In this document: one piece after another, positions 1-7,411 of the stretch | Layout of the letters: every line of letters begins with the position of its first letter | Position numbering within the stretch: position 1 is the first letter of the stretch | Origin: Planctomycetota bacterium | GTDB lineage: Bacteria > Planctomycetota > Phycisphaerae > Phycisphaerales > SM1A02 | Length of the DNA stretch: 9,696 bases | NCBI GenBank assembly: GCA_022567855.1 | Contig: JADFGE010000077.1 | Coordinates: 1-9,696, forward strand | Direction: 5' to 3' | The notes under the pieces: model-generated | Told to the model about the DNA's origin: nothing | Database searches by the model: none | Seen by the model: only the letters and a program-made list of their open reading frames with translations | Position numbers and translations under genes: made by a program

Positions 1-2
1 GC

Positions 3-1466
3 ATGATCGTCCTGGCCATCGAGATCGTTCTGAATTTCATCCGCAATCTCTACCGACCGCGGATTACGGGCGAGGTGGGCAGACCGGCCTTCGACTCCAG
101 AATCCTCAGCCTCCTCTCCGCGCCCGACGCACTCGTGAAGTCGATCAACGACGCCGTCAACTACCAGTTCGGCTTCGATATCACCAGCTCGTGGGGCTAC
201 CAACTCCTGCTGCGGAGCTTCGCCTGGTTGCTTGCGTTCGGCGTGATGGCGATCGTCGTCCTGGACACCATGGTCGTGGTGGAGCCCCATGAGCAAGCCA
301 TCAAGCTGAGTTGGGGGCGCGTCGTCGGTGATGACGTCTACCACTCGGGAATCATGTGGAAATGGCCTTGGCCGGTACAGTCTGCGGCGATCTACGACGT
401 CAGCCGTATCCGCGAGTTGCCGCTGACCATCCAACGCATCAACCCTCCGGATGTTGACGATTGGGCCGCCGCTGCGCCGCGCACGGTGGGGGACATCGAG
501 CCGTTCCTCGTGAGCGCATCCCGTAGTACCGCCATCGCGCCTGATCCGGAGCAAGCCCCGGCGTTGAGGGACGAAGCCGAAGCGTCACCGGAGCCGACCG
601 AGAAACCGATGGGCGAGCTGTTCTCGCTCGTGGATGCCGAGATCACGCTTCAATACCGCATCAAACCTGACGGGTTGCGCGACTATCTGAACTTTACGAC
701 CGAGTTCCGCGGTCGCCGTCAGCAACTGACCATGCGCGATCGCGCGCTGAAAGCTCTTGCCCTGCGCGAGATCACGCAGCATCTGTCGCGATTGTCGATG
801 GAGGAAGTCATCAGCCGCGGGGACACCAACCTCGCTCGGCAGTTGCACGACAGGATTCAATCGACGTTCGACAAGCATGAGACCGGCGTGTTGGTGGTGG
901 CGGTCAATCTCCCCATGCTCCGACCGTCGGGCGATGCCGGCAAGTACTTTGAAGAGTTCGCCATCGCCAAACACCAGCGCCGTGAGACGGTTGCGGAAAA
1001 GAAAGCCGAAGAGGCGCGAACGTTCATGATCTTGTTGGGTGACCTCGACCGCCGCGAAGAGATCTTCGCCGAGTTTCACACGTGGGATCAACTCAGGCGT
1101 GATCCCGACGTCGATGCGGACACGGTGCTCGAGCAACGAATCGTCGTCGAGCGACTGCTCGCGGAGGCGGGCGGCGATCTGTCGCAGCAGATCGATCGGG
1201 CCGAAGCGGCCCGCTGGGTCACGCTCATGGAAGCGCGAGCCAAGGCCTTCAAGCATCAGGGCAAGCTCGCCTCCTATCGGGTCGCGCCCGAACTGTTCAT
1301 GCAGCGTGAAATCATGATCGTTCTGAGCCAGGCGCTTGCCAATCGCCGGAAATACTTTGTCATCGGCGTCGAACCGGAGCGGATCAACGTCCATATCGAC
1401 ATGCAGGACATGCCCGCGCTGTTCACTACGACCCGCCTGGGCGCCGACGAAGGAAAGTCCAACTAA
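3..1466 (+). CDS. HflK-like SPFH-domain membrane protein, 5' partial
   Basis: Probably a membrane-anchored scaffold of the SPFH (band 7) superfamily; E. coli HflK forms a cage with HflC around the protease FtsH. Seen: a hydrophobic stretch at residues 1-14, a clear membrane helix at about 70-92, then an SPFH domain from about 92 to 320 containing WGRVV (105-109) and WPWP (121-124), an Ala/Glu/Lys-rich helical stretch (about 320-345), and a C-terminal region with YRVAPELFMQRE, a place where HflK proteins have a similar helix. Residues about 145-205 are a Pro/Ala/acidic insertion. The first ATG lies 3 bases from the window edge, and the sequence just after it resembles the interior of planctomycete homologues (family memory), so the true start is probably upstream. 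It overlaps the HflC-like gene by one base, the usual hflK-hflC order. A bona fide link to FtsH cannot be shown here. Confidence 0.85.
   Translation: MIVLAIEIVLNFIRNLYRPRITGEVGRPAFDSRILSLLSAPDALVKSINDAVNYQFGFDITSSWGYQLLLRSFAWLLAFGVMAIVVLDTMVVVEPHEQAIKLSWGRVVGDDVYHSGIMWKWPWPVQSAAIYDVSRIRELPLTIQRINPPDVDDWAAAAPRTVGDIEPFLVSASRSTAIAPDPEQAPALRDEAEASPEPTEKPMGELFSLVDAEITLQYRIKPDGLRDYLNFTTEFRGRRQQLTMRDRALKALALREITQHLSRLSMEEVISRGDTNLARQLHDRIQSTFDKHETGVLVVAVNLPMLRPSGDAGKYFEEFAIAKHQRRETVAEKKAEEARTFMILLGDLDRREEIFAEFHTWDQLRRDPDVDADTVLEQRIVVERLLAEAGGDLSQQIDRAEAARWVTLMEARAKAFKHQGKLASYRVAPELFMQREIMIVLSQALANRRKYFVIGVEPERINVHIDMQDMPALFTTTRLGADEGKSN
1450..1457 (+). promoter_or_regulatory. Ribosome binding site of the HflC-like gene
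   Basis: AAGGAAAG lies 8 bases before the ATG at 1466, inside the end of the upstream gene. Stop and start share one base (TAATG), so translation of the two genes is probably coupled. Confidence 0.6.
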
Positions 1467-2476
1467 TGAAAAAGACAATGGCCGTTCTTATCGGTGCGGG
1501 CTTGCTGGTGCTGCTGGTGTTGTTCAGCTCCACCTACACCGTGCGCTACCACGAGCTGGCGATCAAGACGAGGTTCGGAAAAATTCACGACGACTCCGTA
1601 CAGACGGAGGCGGGGCTGCACTTTCAGCTGCCTCTGTTTGCCGAGCACGTCCAGAAGTACGACACGCGGCTGCAATTGCTGGAGTCGCCGCTGCGCACCG
1701 TGGCCACGGCCGACGATCAGCAGGTCATGGTTCGAGCGTACCTGCTGTGGAAGGTGGACGCCGACAGGGCGATCGAGTTCTACGAGAGCTTCAGCTCCAT
1801 CGTCAACGCGAACGATTTTCTCAAGGACCGCCTCAACACCGCGCTGGAGCAGAGAATCAAGACCTACGCCTTTGACGCGCTGGTGGGCGAGCAGAGCCGA
1901 CTCCCCGACGCCGAGGCTGCGGTGCTCGCTGATCTCGCGTCCCTCACGGCCCTCGGCGTCGATCCGGTCTCCGTCGGGATCAGCCAGGTCGTGCTGCCGG
2001 CAAAGACGACCAGCGCCGTTCTGAATCGCATGAAGGTGAGCCGGGATGCCCTCGCCCTCGTCGAACGAGAGAAGGGTATGGCCGAGGCGGCTGGCATTGA
2101 GTCCGAGGCGAATACCATCGTGGACAAGCTCCTGGCCTTTGCCAACCAACGCGCTGAAGAAATCCGGGCCGCCGCGGACGAGACCGCAGCCGAGTATCTC
2201 GCCGAGATGCGCGAAGATGTGCAGCTCGCCGTATTCCTTCTTTGGCTCGATACGCTTGAAGCTTCGCTGCAAGAGAATACGACGCTTTTCTTCACGGATG
2301 AGTTTGCGCCGTGGCACATGCTCAACTCGACGGGTATCGGCGACGCCGGCCCAATCCCTCAGCCGAAAGAGACCTACACCGGACCGGTGGCGGCTGATCG
2401 GCCGCGCGGCGACCAACCCACCGCAGAGGCTCAGACCGGTCAGGCACCGCACGCCGCTGAAGGGGAGGGCTCCTAA
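1466..2476 (+). CDS. hflC: HflC-like SPFH-domain protein
   Basis: Probable partner of the upstream HflK-like protein in a hetero-oligomeric membrane assembly. The 336-residue product has the HflC layout: a short positively charged N-terminus (MKKT), one membrane helix at about 5-23, then directly the SPFH domain with the GLHFQLP motif (50-56), an aspartate-rich turn before the strand QQVMVRAYLLWKV, and a long helical region (about 195-245) with REKGMAEAAGIESEA and NQRAEEIRAAADETAAEY, very like the HflC coiled coil. The segment LLWLDTLEASLQENTTLFF matches the conserved C-terminal helix and strand of HflC. A Gly/Pro/Ala-rich tail of about 45 residues follows and is not part of the family core. 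The start is fixed by the TAATG junction and its ribosome site. HflC family membership is firm; activity on a protease is inferred. Confidence 0.88.
   Translation: MKKTMAVLIGAGLLVLLVLFSSTYTVRYHELAIKTRFGKIHDDSVQTEAGLHFQLPLFAEHVQKYDTRLQLLESPLRTVATADDQQVMVRAYLLWKVDADRAIEFYESFSSIVNANDFLKDRLNTALEQRIKTYAFDALVGEQSRLPDAEAAVLADLASLTALGVDPVSVGISQVVLPAKTTSAVLNRMKVSRDALALVEREKGMAEAAGIESEANTIVDKLLAFANQRAEEIRAAADETAAEYLAEMREDVQLAVFLLWLDTLEASLQENTTLFFTDEFAPWHMLNSTGIGDAGPIPQPKETYTGPVAADRPRGDQPTAEAQTGQAPHAAEGEGS
2461..2469 (+). promoter_or_regulatory. Ribosome binding site of the second HflK-like gene
   Basis: AGGGGAGGG sits 10 bases before the ATG at 2480 and overlaps the last codons of the preceding gene, whose stop is at 2474-2476. 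It supports this start and co-expression with the gene before it. Confidence 0.6.
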
Positions 2477-2479
2477 ACA

Positions 2480-4012
2480 ATGGCCGACACTTCCGATCAA
2501 AACTTTGAGCCCCTAGAGCCCGATTCGTTTGAGGATCGCGACCCGCTCCTTGACCAAGAGGAGCCAACGGAGGAGTCGCTGCCTCGACGGGCCGCCTCCG
2601 CCCAGTTTGTCGTCGATGCGCAGGTGGGCTCGGCGGCGGCGATGCGCGAAGCCATGGACCCGGCTAATCAATCGTTGGCCGACGCACTGCGTCTGTCCTT
2701 CCGGGTCCTCCTGTTGGTCATACTCGTGCTTCTGGTTCTCTTCCCCATGTCCGCCTTCCAGATCGTCAAGGAGGGCCACAGCGGCGTGATGCTCCGGTGG
2801 GGCCGGGTCGTCCCCGTCGGTGATTCGGATGAACTGGACCCCGGTCCGCACTGGGCGATCTGGCCGTATCCCGCCGGCGAGTTCGTGATCTTCGACATTG
2901 ACGATCGCGAGGTGGATATGCGGCGCAAATTCGTCGACGCGGCGGGCGGTGAGACCATGGTGGAGCCGTTCTGGCCCGATATCCCCCCGAACATGAGTCG
3001 TCAGGACTTTATCGACTCAGCGCAGCCGCGCACGGCATTTCGTCCGGGACTGGACGGATCGGTGCTGACCCGAGACGGTGACCTCGCCCATCTGAGAATC
3101 ACGGCCGAGTACGACATCGATAATCCCAAGCAGTTTGTCAAGACGCTCAGCCTTGACGATGCGCAGCGCGTTGTCGCCTTGGTCGTGCAACGGGCGGTCG
3201 TCCACGTCATGGCCGGCGCCAGCCTAGAGGACTTGATCGACTATCCCGAGGACATCAGGGAGCGTGTGCAGCGGCACGCCCAGGCGGCGCTCGATCTGAT
3301 CGACTGCGGCATCGCCGTGGAAAAGATCACCCTGCCCGAGATCAGCCCACCGATGGCGATGGCGCGAATCTTCGGCAATCTTCAGAGCGCCCGAGAGGAA
3401 GCCAAGGAGATGGTGGAGAAGACTCGCAGCGAGATGGAGAATGCACTGGTCGCAGCCGGCGGACCGAACTATCGCGATCTTGTGCGACTCATCGATCGTT
3501 ACGAGGAAGCCGAGCAGCGCGCCGATAGCGAGGGGGCTGACGAGTTGCTCAGCCAGATCAACGCGTTCTTGGAGAGCGACCGCGTCGAGGGTGATCTAAA
3601 GAAGGTTATCGAACGCGCCGGCGCCCATGAGTCCGACATCGATTCGACGCTGGGCAGCGAGGTAAGGCGCTTCAAGAGTGTGCTGCTGGAGTATCGTGAC
3701 AATCCCGTCTTGGCCGTCAGCCGGCGCTTGATGCAAGCGCGCAAGACAATCCTCGGCCGGGACGATGTTGAAGTCATGCACATGCCGAACGGAATCGGCT
3801 CGATCCTACTGAGGATCAAGGGTCTGGAGAAGATCGCCCAGATCCGCCAGGACGCCGAGCTGGATCGCAGGGAGCGTGAATCCAACCGGGATGCGGCCGG
3901 TCGTCGTAGGCCGTTCTTCAATCGGCCGCAGGACTACGAGATCGACAAGGCGAGGCCGCTGCTGGAGGTCGATGAGGATGGCAAGGTCCGTCCGGCCGGC
4001 TCCGGCCGTTAG
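2480..4012 (+). CDS. Second HflK-like SPFH-domain membrane protein
   Basis: A 510-residue SPFH protein, paralogous to the first gene of the window. Domains: an acidic, probably cytoplasmic N-terminal tail (1-70), one membrane helix (about 73-95), SPFH domain (about 95-310) with MLRWGRVV (104-111) and a WPYP motif (128-131) in the same places as WGRVV and WPWP of the first gene, a charged helix (about 302-323), an insert rich in Asp/Glu/Arg (about 325-400), and a C-terminal segment YRDNPVLAVSRRLMQARKTI comparable to the end of HflK. The tail is Arg-rich and polar. Between the first SPFH strands there is an additional stretch (150-195) not found in compact HflK. Having two HflK-like and one HflC-like genes in a row is not the standard hflKC pair. 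The product could form a third subunit of one assembly or a separate one. Only 3 bases separate it from the gene before. Confidence 0.85.
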   Translation: MADTSDQNFEPLEPDSFEDRDPLLDQEEPTEESLPRRAASAQFVVDAQVGSAAAMREAMDPANQSLADALRLSFRVLLLVILVLLVLFPMSAFQIVKEGHSGVMLRWGRVVPVGDSDELDPGPHWAIWPYPAGEFVIFDIDDREVDMRRKFVDAAGGETMVEPFWPDIPPNMSRQDFIDSAQPRTAFRPGLDGSVLTRDGDLAHLRITAEYDIDNPKQFVKTLSLDDAQRVVALVVQRAVVHVMAGASLEDLIDYPEDIRERVQRHAQAALDLIDCGIAVEKITLPEISPPMAMARIFGNLQSAREEAKEMVEKTRSEMENALVAAGGPNYRDLVRLIDRYEEAEQRADSEGADELLSQINAFLESDRVEGDLKKVIERAGAHESDIDSTLGSEVRRFKSVLLEYRDNPVLAVSRRLMQARKTILGRDDVEVMHMPNGIGSILLRIKGLEKIAQIRQDAELDRRERESNRDAAGRRRPFFNRPQDYEIDKARPLLEVDEDGKVRPAGSGR

Positions 4013-4032
4013 CGGCGACGACGGATGCACAC

Positions 4033-5256
4033 ATGATGATCGTCTCAAAGAACTCCTACAATGTGGTCGAGGCCGTCGGGCTTACCAAGGTCTTCAAGGA
4101 CTTCTGGCTGCGCACCAAGGCCCGCGCCGTCGACAACGTCACCTTTGAGATCCGAGCCCATGAGATATTCGGACTGCTCGGACCCAACGGCTCCGGCAAG
4201 AGCACGATCATCAAGATCATCCTCGGCTTGTTGCACAAGACACGTGGTCGGATCAGCGTCTTCGGCCGGTCCCCGTCCGAAGTCAATATCAAGAGGCGAA
4301 TCGGATTTCTCCCCGAGGAGTCCTACTTGTACCGCTTCCTGAATCCGCAGGAGACGTTGGATTATTACGGCAAGCTGTTCGGATTGGATCGTCGAACCCG
4401 TCAAAGGCGCATCGGCGAGTTGCTGGATATGCTGGGCCTGACCCATGTCGCCCATCGACCGATCGGAGAGTTCTCCAAGGGCATGACGCGGCGCATCGGG
4501 ATCGCCCAGGCCCTCATCAACGACCCGGACTTCCTGATCCTCGACGAGCCCACCTCCGGGCTCGATCCCATCGGCACCCGCCAGGTCAAGGACCTGATTA
4601 TCGAGATGGGCAAGCGCGGCAAGACCGTGCTGCTCAGCTCCCACTTGTTGGCCGATGTCGAGGACGTCTGCGACCGCATGGTCATGTTGTACGGCGGCAA
4701 GATCCGCGCCCAGGGGACGGTGGACGAGCTGTTGTCCGACACGGAGCGCACCGTCATTTACACGTCGCGCCTCGCCCCCGAGACCATTTCCAAGGTTGAA
4801 AAGGTGCTCGAGGAGGCTGAGGGAAAGTGCATCGACAAGGTCGAGGTCCCGCGCCAACGCCTGGAGCACTTCTTCATGGAGCTGGTGGAACAGGCGCGGA
4901 AGGAGGACGTGTCGACGTCCGGCGTCATTCACGGCGGCGAAACGGCAGAGTTCCTTCGAGCCGAGGACGCCCGGGGCGACGAGCTCATCGAAACCCTCCT
5001 CAGCGAACAGGAACAGGTTGCCCCAGCCCGCGAGGTGGCCGAAGCCTCGGCGGCCACGTCGCCGGTGCAAGAGCAGCGTGACGAGGTGCTCGCCGACCTC
5101 CTCCAGGAGGAGCCGGCGCCGACCGCGATCTCCCGGACGGAACCGCCCGTCGCTCCGGAGGCGCCCAAGGATGTCGATGATTCCGTAATCGAATCGCTGC
5201 TCGGTGACGCGCAAGGCGAGTCAACCGCCGAACCGACGCGCGAAGAAGAAACGTAG
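4033..5256 (+). CDS. ABC-2 type transporter ATP-binding protein with acidic repeat tail
   Basis: The ATPase subunit that powers the permease encoded directly downstream. All nucleotide-binding motifs are intact in residues about 11-235: Walker A GPNGSGKST (50-58), a Q-loop region GFLPEES (91-97) with Glu where many transporters have Gln, signature FSKGMTRR (147-154), Walker B FLILDEP (167-173), D-loop SGLD (175-178) and the switch histidine in SSH (202-204). This pattern is typical of ABC-2/CcmA-like exporters and of gliding/NosF-type systems. Residues about 240-290 form the small C-terminal domain. From about 300 to 407 an acidic Pro/Ala/Glu-rich tail follows with three copies of a D-x-x-[IL]-x-x-LL motif; this makes the protein about 100 residues longer than ordinary members. 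Two adjacent ATG codons (4033, 4036) can start it; no strong ribosome site is seen. The substrate is unknown. Confidence 0.93.
   Translation: MMIVSKNSYNVVEAVGLTKVFKDFWLRTKARAVDNVTFEIRAHEIFGLLGPNGSGKSTIIKIILGLLHKTRGRISVFGRSPSEVNIKRRIGFLPEESYLYRFLNPQETLDYYGKLFGLDRRTRQRRIGELLDMLGLTHVAHRPIGEFSKGMTRRIGIAQALINDPDFLILDEPTSGLDPIGTRQVKDLIIEMGKRGKTVLLSSHLLADVEDVCDRMVMLYGGKIRAQGTVDELLSDTERTVIYTSRLAPETISKVEKVLEEAEGKCIDKVEVPRQRLEHFFMELVEQARKEDVSTSGVIHGGETAEFLRAEDARGDELIETLLSEQEQVAPAREVAEASAATSPVQEQRDEVLADLLQEEPAPTAISRTEPPVAPEAPKDVDDSVIESLLGDAQGESTAEPTREEET
4978..5208 (+). repeat. Three short leucine-motif repeats in the ATPase tail
   Basis: The tail of the ATPase carries DELIETLLSE (residues 316-325), DEVLADLLQE (350-359) and DSVIESLLGD (383-392). 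They share acidic-x-x-[IL]-x-x-Leu-Leu-x-acidic and start 34 and 33 residues apart, separated by Pro/Ala/Glu-rich linkers. Each would make a short amphipathic helix. The repetition is at protein level; the DNA copies have diverged. Function is unknown; a docking site is one possibility. Confidence 0.6.
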
Positions 5257-5270
5257 AAAACACCGGACGA

Positions 5271-7376
5271 ATGCTCGCGCTGGTCAACCTCTATCGTCGA
5301 CTCGATCTCATTCAGCGGAAGCTGGTTTTTCGCGTGGCCGCCAGTGTGCTCCTGTTCGCGCTGTGCGCCGGCGTCTTCGGGGTACTGCTGGCCAAGAGTT
5401 ACGACCTGCACGGTCAGCGGCTGGCCATCGCCCAGGCCCTCCAAGGACAGAACTACAACGACGGCGACCTGTACGCCGTCTCCCTCCGCCAGACCGGGAC
5501 AGTAACCATCGCCGGCAGGACTTACGGCAGCGCTGAGCTGCTTGATCAAATCGATCGCGCCTTCGACGACGAGGGCGAGATTTTGAATCCGCTCGGCCTG
5601 GCCCGACAGTTCGTCGCCGACCAGGAACCTGCGTGGGCGCCGCGATTCCTGCTGGAGCAGCCGGGCACGACGTGGATGCTCGCGCTCGTGGCCACGGCGT
5701 GGCTTCTGCTGATCGTTTGGATCCAGATCACCTTGCCGTTCATCCTCACCGCCCTGGGCACGGGCCTGCCGGTAGCGCTGTGCTGGTGGCTTGGGGAGGA
5801 GCAAGCGATGCTCGCCTTCGCGGGCATGGGACTTTTGACCTTCACCTTCGTCCTGCTTACTCGGGGCGTGTTGATTCTCTTTTCGCGCCCCTACCAGGTG
5901 TTGGCGGTCGCCCAGACCGTGGTCAAGGAGGCGACGCGAAGCCGGGTTTCCCTGGTCTTTGTGATTCTGCTTCTGGTGTTGCTGCCGCTGTTGCCGATTT
6001 TCCTCGATCCCGACACGCCGCTGCGCTTCAGGGTGCAGACGTTCATCAGCCGCAGTCTTACGCTCACCTATGTGTTGGCGGCCTGTTTGACGCTGTTCCT
6101 GTCGTGCGCGACCGTCGCGTTTGAGATCCGCGATCGCCAGATCTGGCATCTCATGACCAAGCCACTCACGCGGTTGAACTACCTCGTGGGCAAATGGCTG
6201 GGGGTGATGAGCGTGAATCTGATCGTGCTGGTCGTCGCCGGCGTCTCCATCTTCACCTATATCCAGTATCTGCGCGAGTTGCCGGTCGCCGCCGGCGTTT
6301 CCGGCATCGACGACCGGATCGCGGTTGACCATGAGGTGCTGACCGCCCGGACGGGGATAAGACCGAACTACGCGCAACTGACCCCGGCTGAGCTTCGAGG
6401 GCGTGTCGAGCAGTTGATCCAACGCGATCCCGACCTCGCCAATCTGGACGACGTTCCGCGATCGGTGAAGAACCAAATGGCGAAGGCGCTTCAGCTCAAC
6501 TATCAGACCTCGCAACGGTCGATTCCGCCGGTCGATCTCCAGACGCCCGGCTCGAACCAGAACCAGCGCACCTACATCTTTTCCGGGTTGAAGCAGGCCG
6601 AAGACCTGCAAACGGCGCTGACCCTGCGCTACCGGTTCCACATATTGCGCGATGATGAGCACGAGCGATTCTCAGCCGCGTTCATCTTCAACGGCCGCCA
6701 GGAGACGGCAATGTTGGTGCAATATACACCGACCGTCGCCCATGTCTTGACGATTCCGATCATCTGGCAAGACGGGACATCGCTGATCAATCCGGACGGC
6801 ACGCTGCATCTCACGGTCGTCAACCTCCCCCAACCCGCCGGGTCGGAAGAGAGAGGCCGAGGCTCGCTCAATTTTGACGAAGAGGACTTCGAGCTGCTTT
6901 ACAAGGTAACCACGTTCGAGGCCAATTTCGTTCGCGCCATGGTGATGACTTGGACGAAGCTGGCGTTCCTGTGCATGCTCGCGCTGGCCTGCGCGACGCT
7001 GCTGAACTTCCCCGTTGCCTGTCTCATGGCGTTTACAATTTTCCTCGCCGGGACGCTCGGGCCGTTCCTTGCCTTGTCGTTGCAAGACTACTACCCGCCC
7101 CTCGTTAGTCAGATGGACTTCTCGGACGTGGGCATGGTCATTCAATGGGCCTTCAAATCGGTGATTCGAGGCATCGCCCAAGCCGTGGTCTTCTTGCTGC
7201 AACGCTTCGGCGAATATCGTCCGACGCAGAATCTCGTCGAGGGGCGGGTGATTCTCTGGCAAAACGTCGCCGGCGGAATCTTCTGGCTGGGATTGGTTTG
7301 GTCCGGCTTCTCGTTGCTGATTGGTTATCTCGTCCTACGCAACCGCCAACTGGCTATCTACAGCGGTCATGGTTAA
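5271..7376 (+). CDS. ABC-2 type transporter permease with large extracytoplasmic domain
   Basis: The membrane subunit pairing with the ATPase 14 bases upstream. The 701-residue product has hydrophobic segments at about 22-40, 134-154, 155-175, 178-205, 226-246, 262-284, 310-331, 561-580, 582-604 and 665-688, with a weaker one near 625-645. The stretch EIRDRQIWHLMTKPLTR followed by YLVGKWLG (284-311) matches the coupling region of NosY-like ABC-2 permeases, where it contacts the ATPase. Two soluble blocks are present: residues about 42-130 between the first and second helices, and about 335-555, which starts helical and then looks beta-rich (residues 433-520). The latter is unusually large for a plain ABC-2 permease. 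The start at 5271 has only a weak CGGA ribosome-like sequence. The transported substrate, and whether it transports at all rather than remodels the membrane, cannot be read from sequence. Confidence 0.87.
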   Translation: MLALVNLYRRLDLIQRKLVFRVAASVLLFALCAGVFGVLLAKSYDLHGQRLAIAQALQGQNYNDGDLYAVSLRQTGTVTIAGRTYGSAELLDQIDRAFDDEGEILNPLGLARQFVADQEPAWAPRFLLEQPGTTWMLALVATAWLLLIVWIQITLPFILTALGTGLPVALCWWLGEEQAMLAFAGMGLLTFTFVLLTRGVLILFSRPYQVLAVAQTVVKEATRSRVSLVFVILLLVLLPLLPIFLDPDTPLRFRVQTFISRSLTLTYVLAACLTLFLSCATVAFEIRDRQIWHLMTKPLTRLNYLVGKWLGVMSVNLIVLVVAGVSIFTYIQYLRELPVAAGVSGIDDRIAVDHEVLTARTGIRPNYAQLTPAELRGRVEQLIQRDPDLANLDDVPRSVKNQMAKALQLNYQTSQRSIPPVDLQTPGSNQNQRTYIFSGLKQAEDLQTALTLRYRFHILRDDEHERFSAAFIFNGRQETAMLVQYTPTVAHVLTIPIIWQDGTSLINPDGTLHLTVVNLPQPAGSEERGRGSLNFDEEDFELLYKVTTFEANFVRAMVMTWTKLAFLCMLALACATLLNFPVACLMAFTIFLAGTLGPFLALSLQDYYPPLVSQMDFSDVGMVIQWAFKSVIRGIAQAVVFLLQRFGEYRPTQNLVEGRVILWQNVAGGIFWLGLVWSGFSLLIGYLVLRNRQLAIYSGHG

Positions 7377-7411
7377 GTGTTGAACCGCCTTTTCATGCGA
7401 GAGATTGACAC

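Noticed and set aside
585..1478. Long antisense open frame opposite the first SPFH gene
   Set aside because: It lies wholly opposite a gene with clear domain motifs, and its translation has the Arg/His/Leu-rich look of a reverse-frame shadow.
1463..2500. 345-codon antisense frame opposite the HflC-like gene
   Set aside because: The + strand gene has an intact family layout; the antisense product shows no recognisable motif.
4045..5214. 389-codon antisense frame opposite the ATPase
   Set aside because: The + strand carries all Walker and signature motifs; the antisense frame is open because of high G+C and codon bias.
4929..6662. 577-codon antisense frame across the ATPase and permease
   Set aside because: It spans the boundary of two real genes, is rich in Gln/Arg/His and has no domain; a shadow.
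7405..7410. TTGACA resembling a -35 box before the sixth gene
   Set aside because: It abuts the start codon, and nothing like a -10 box occurs 15-19 bases downstream; its expression is better explained by the operon.
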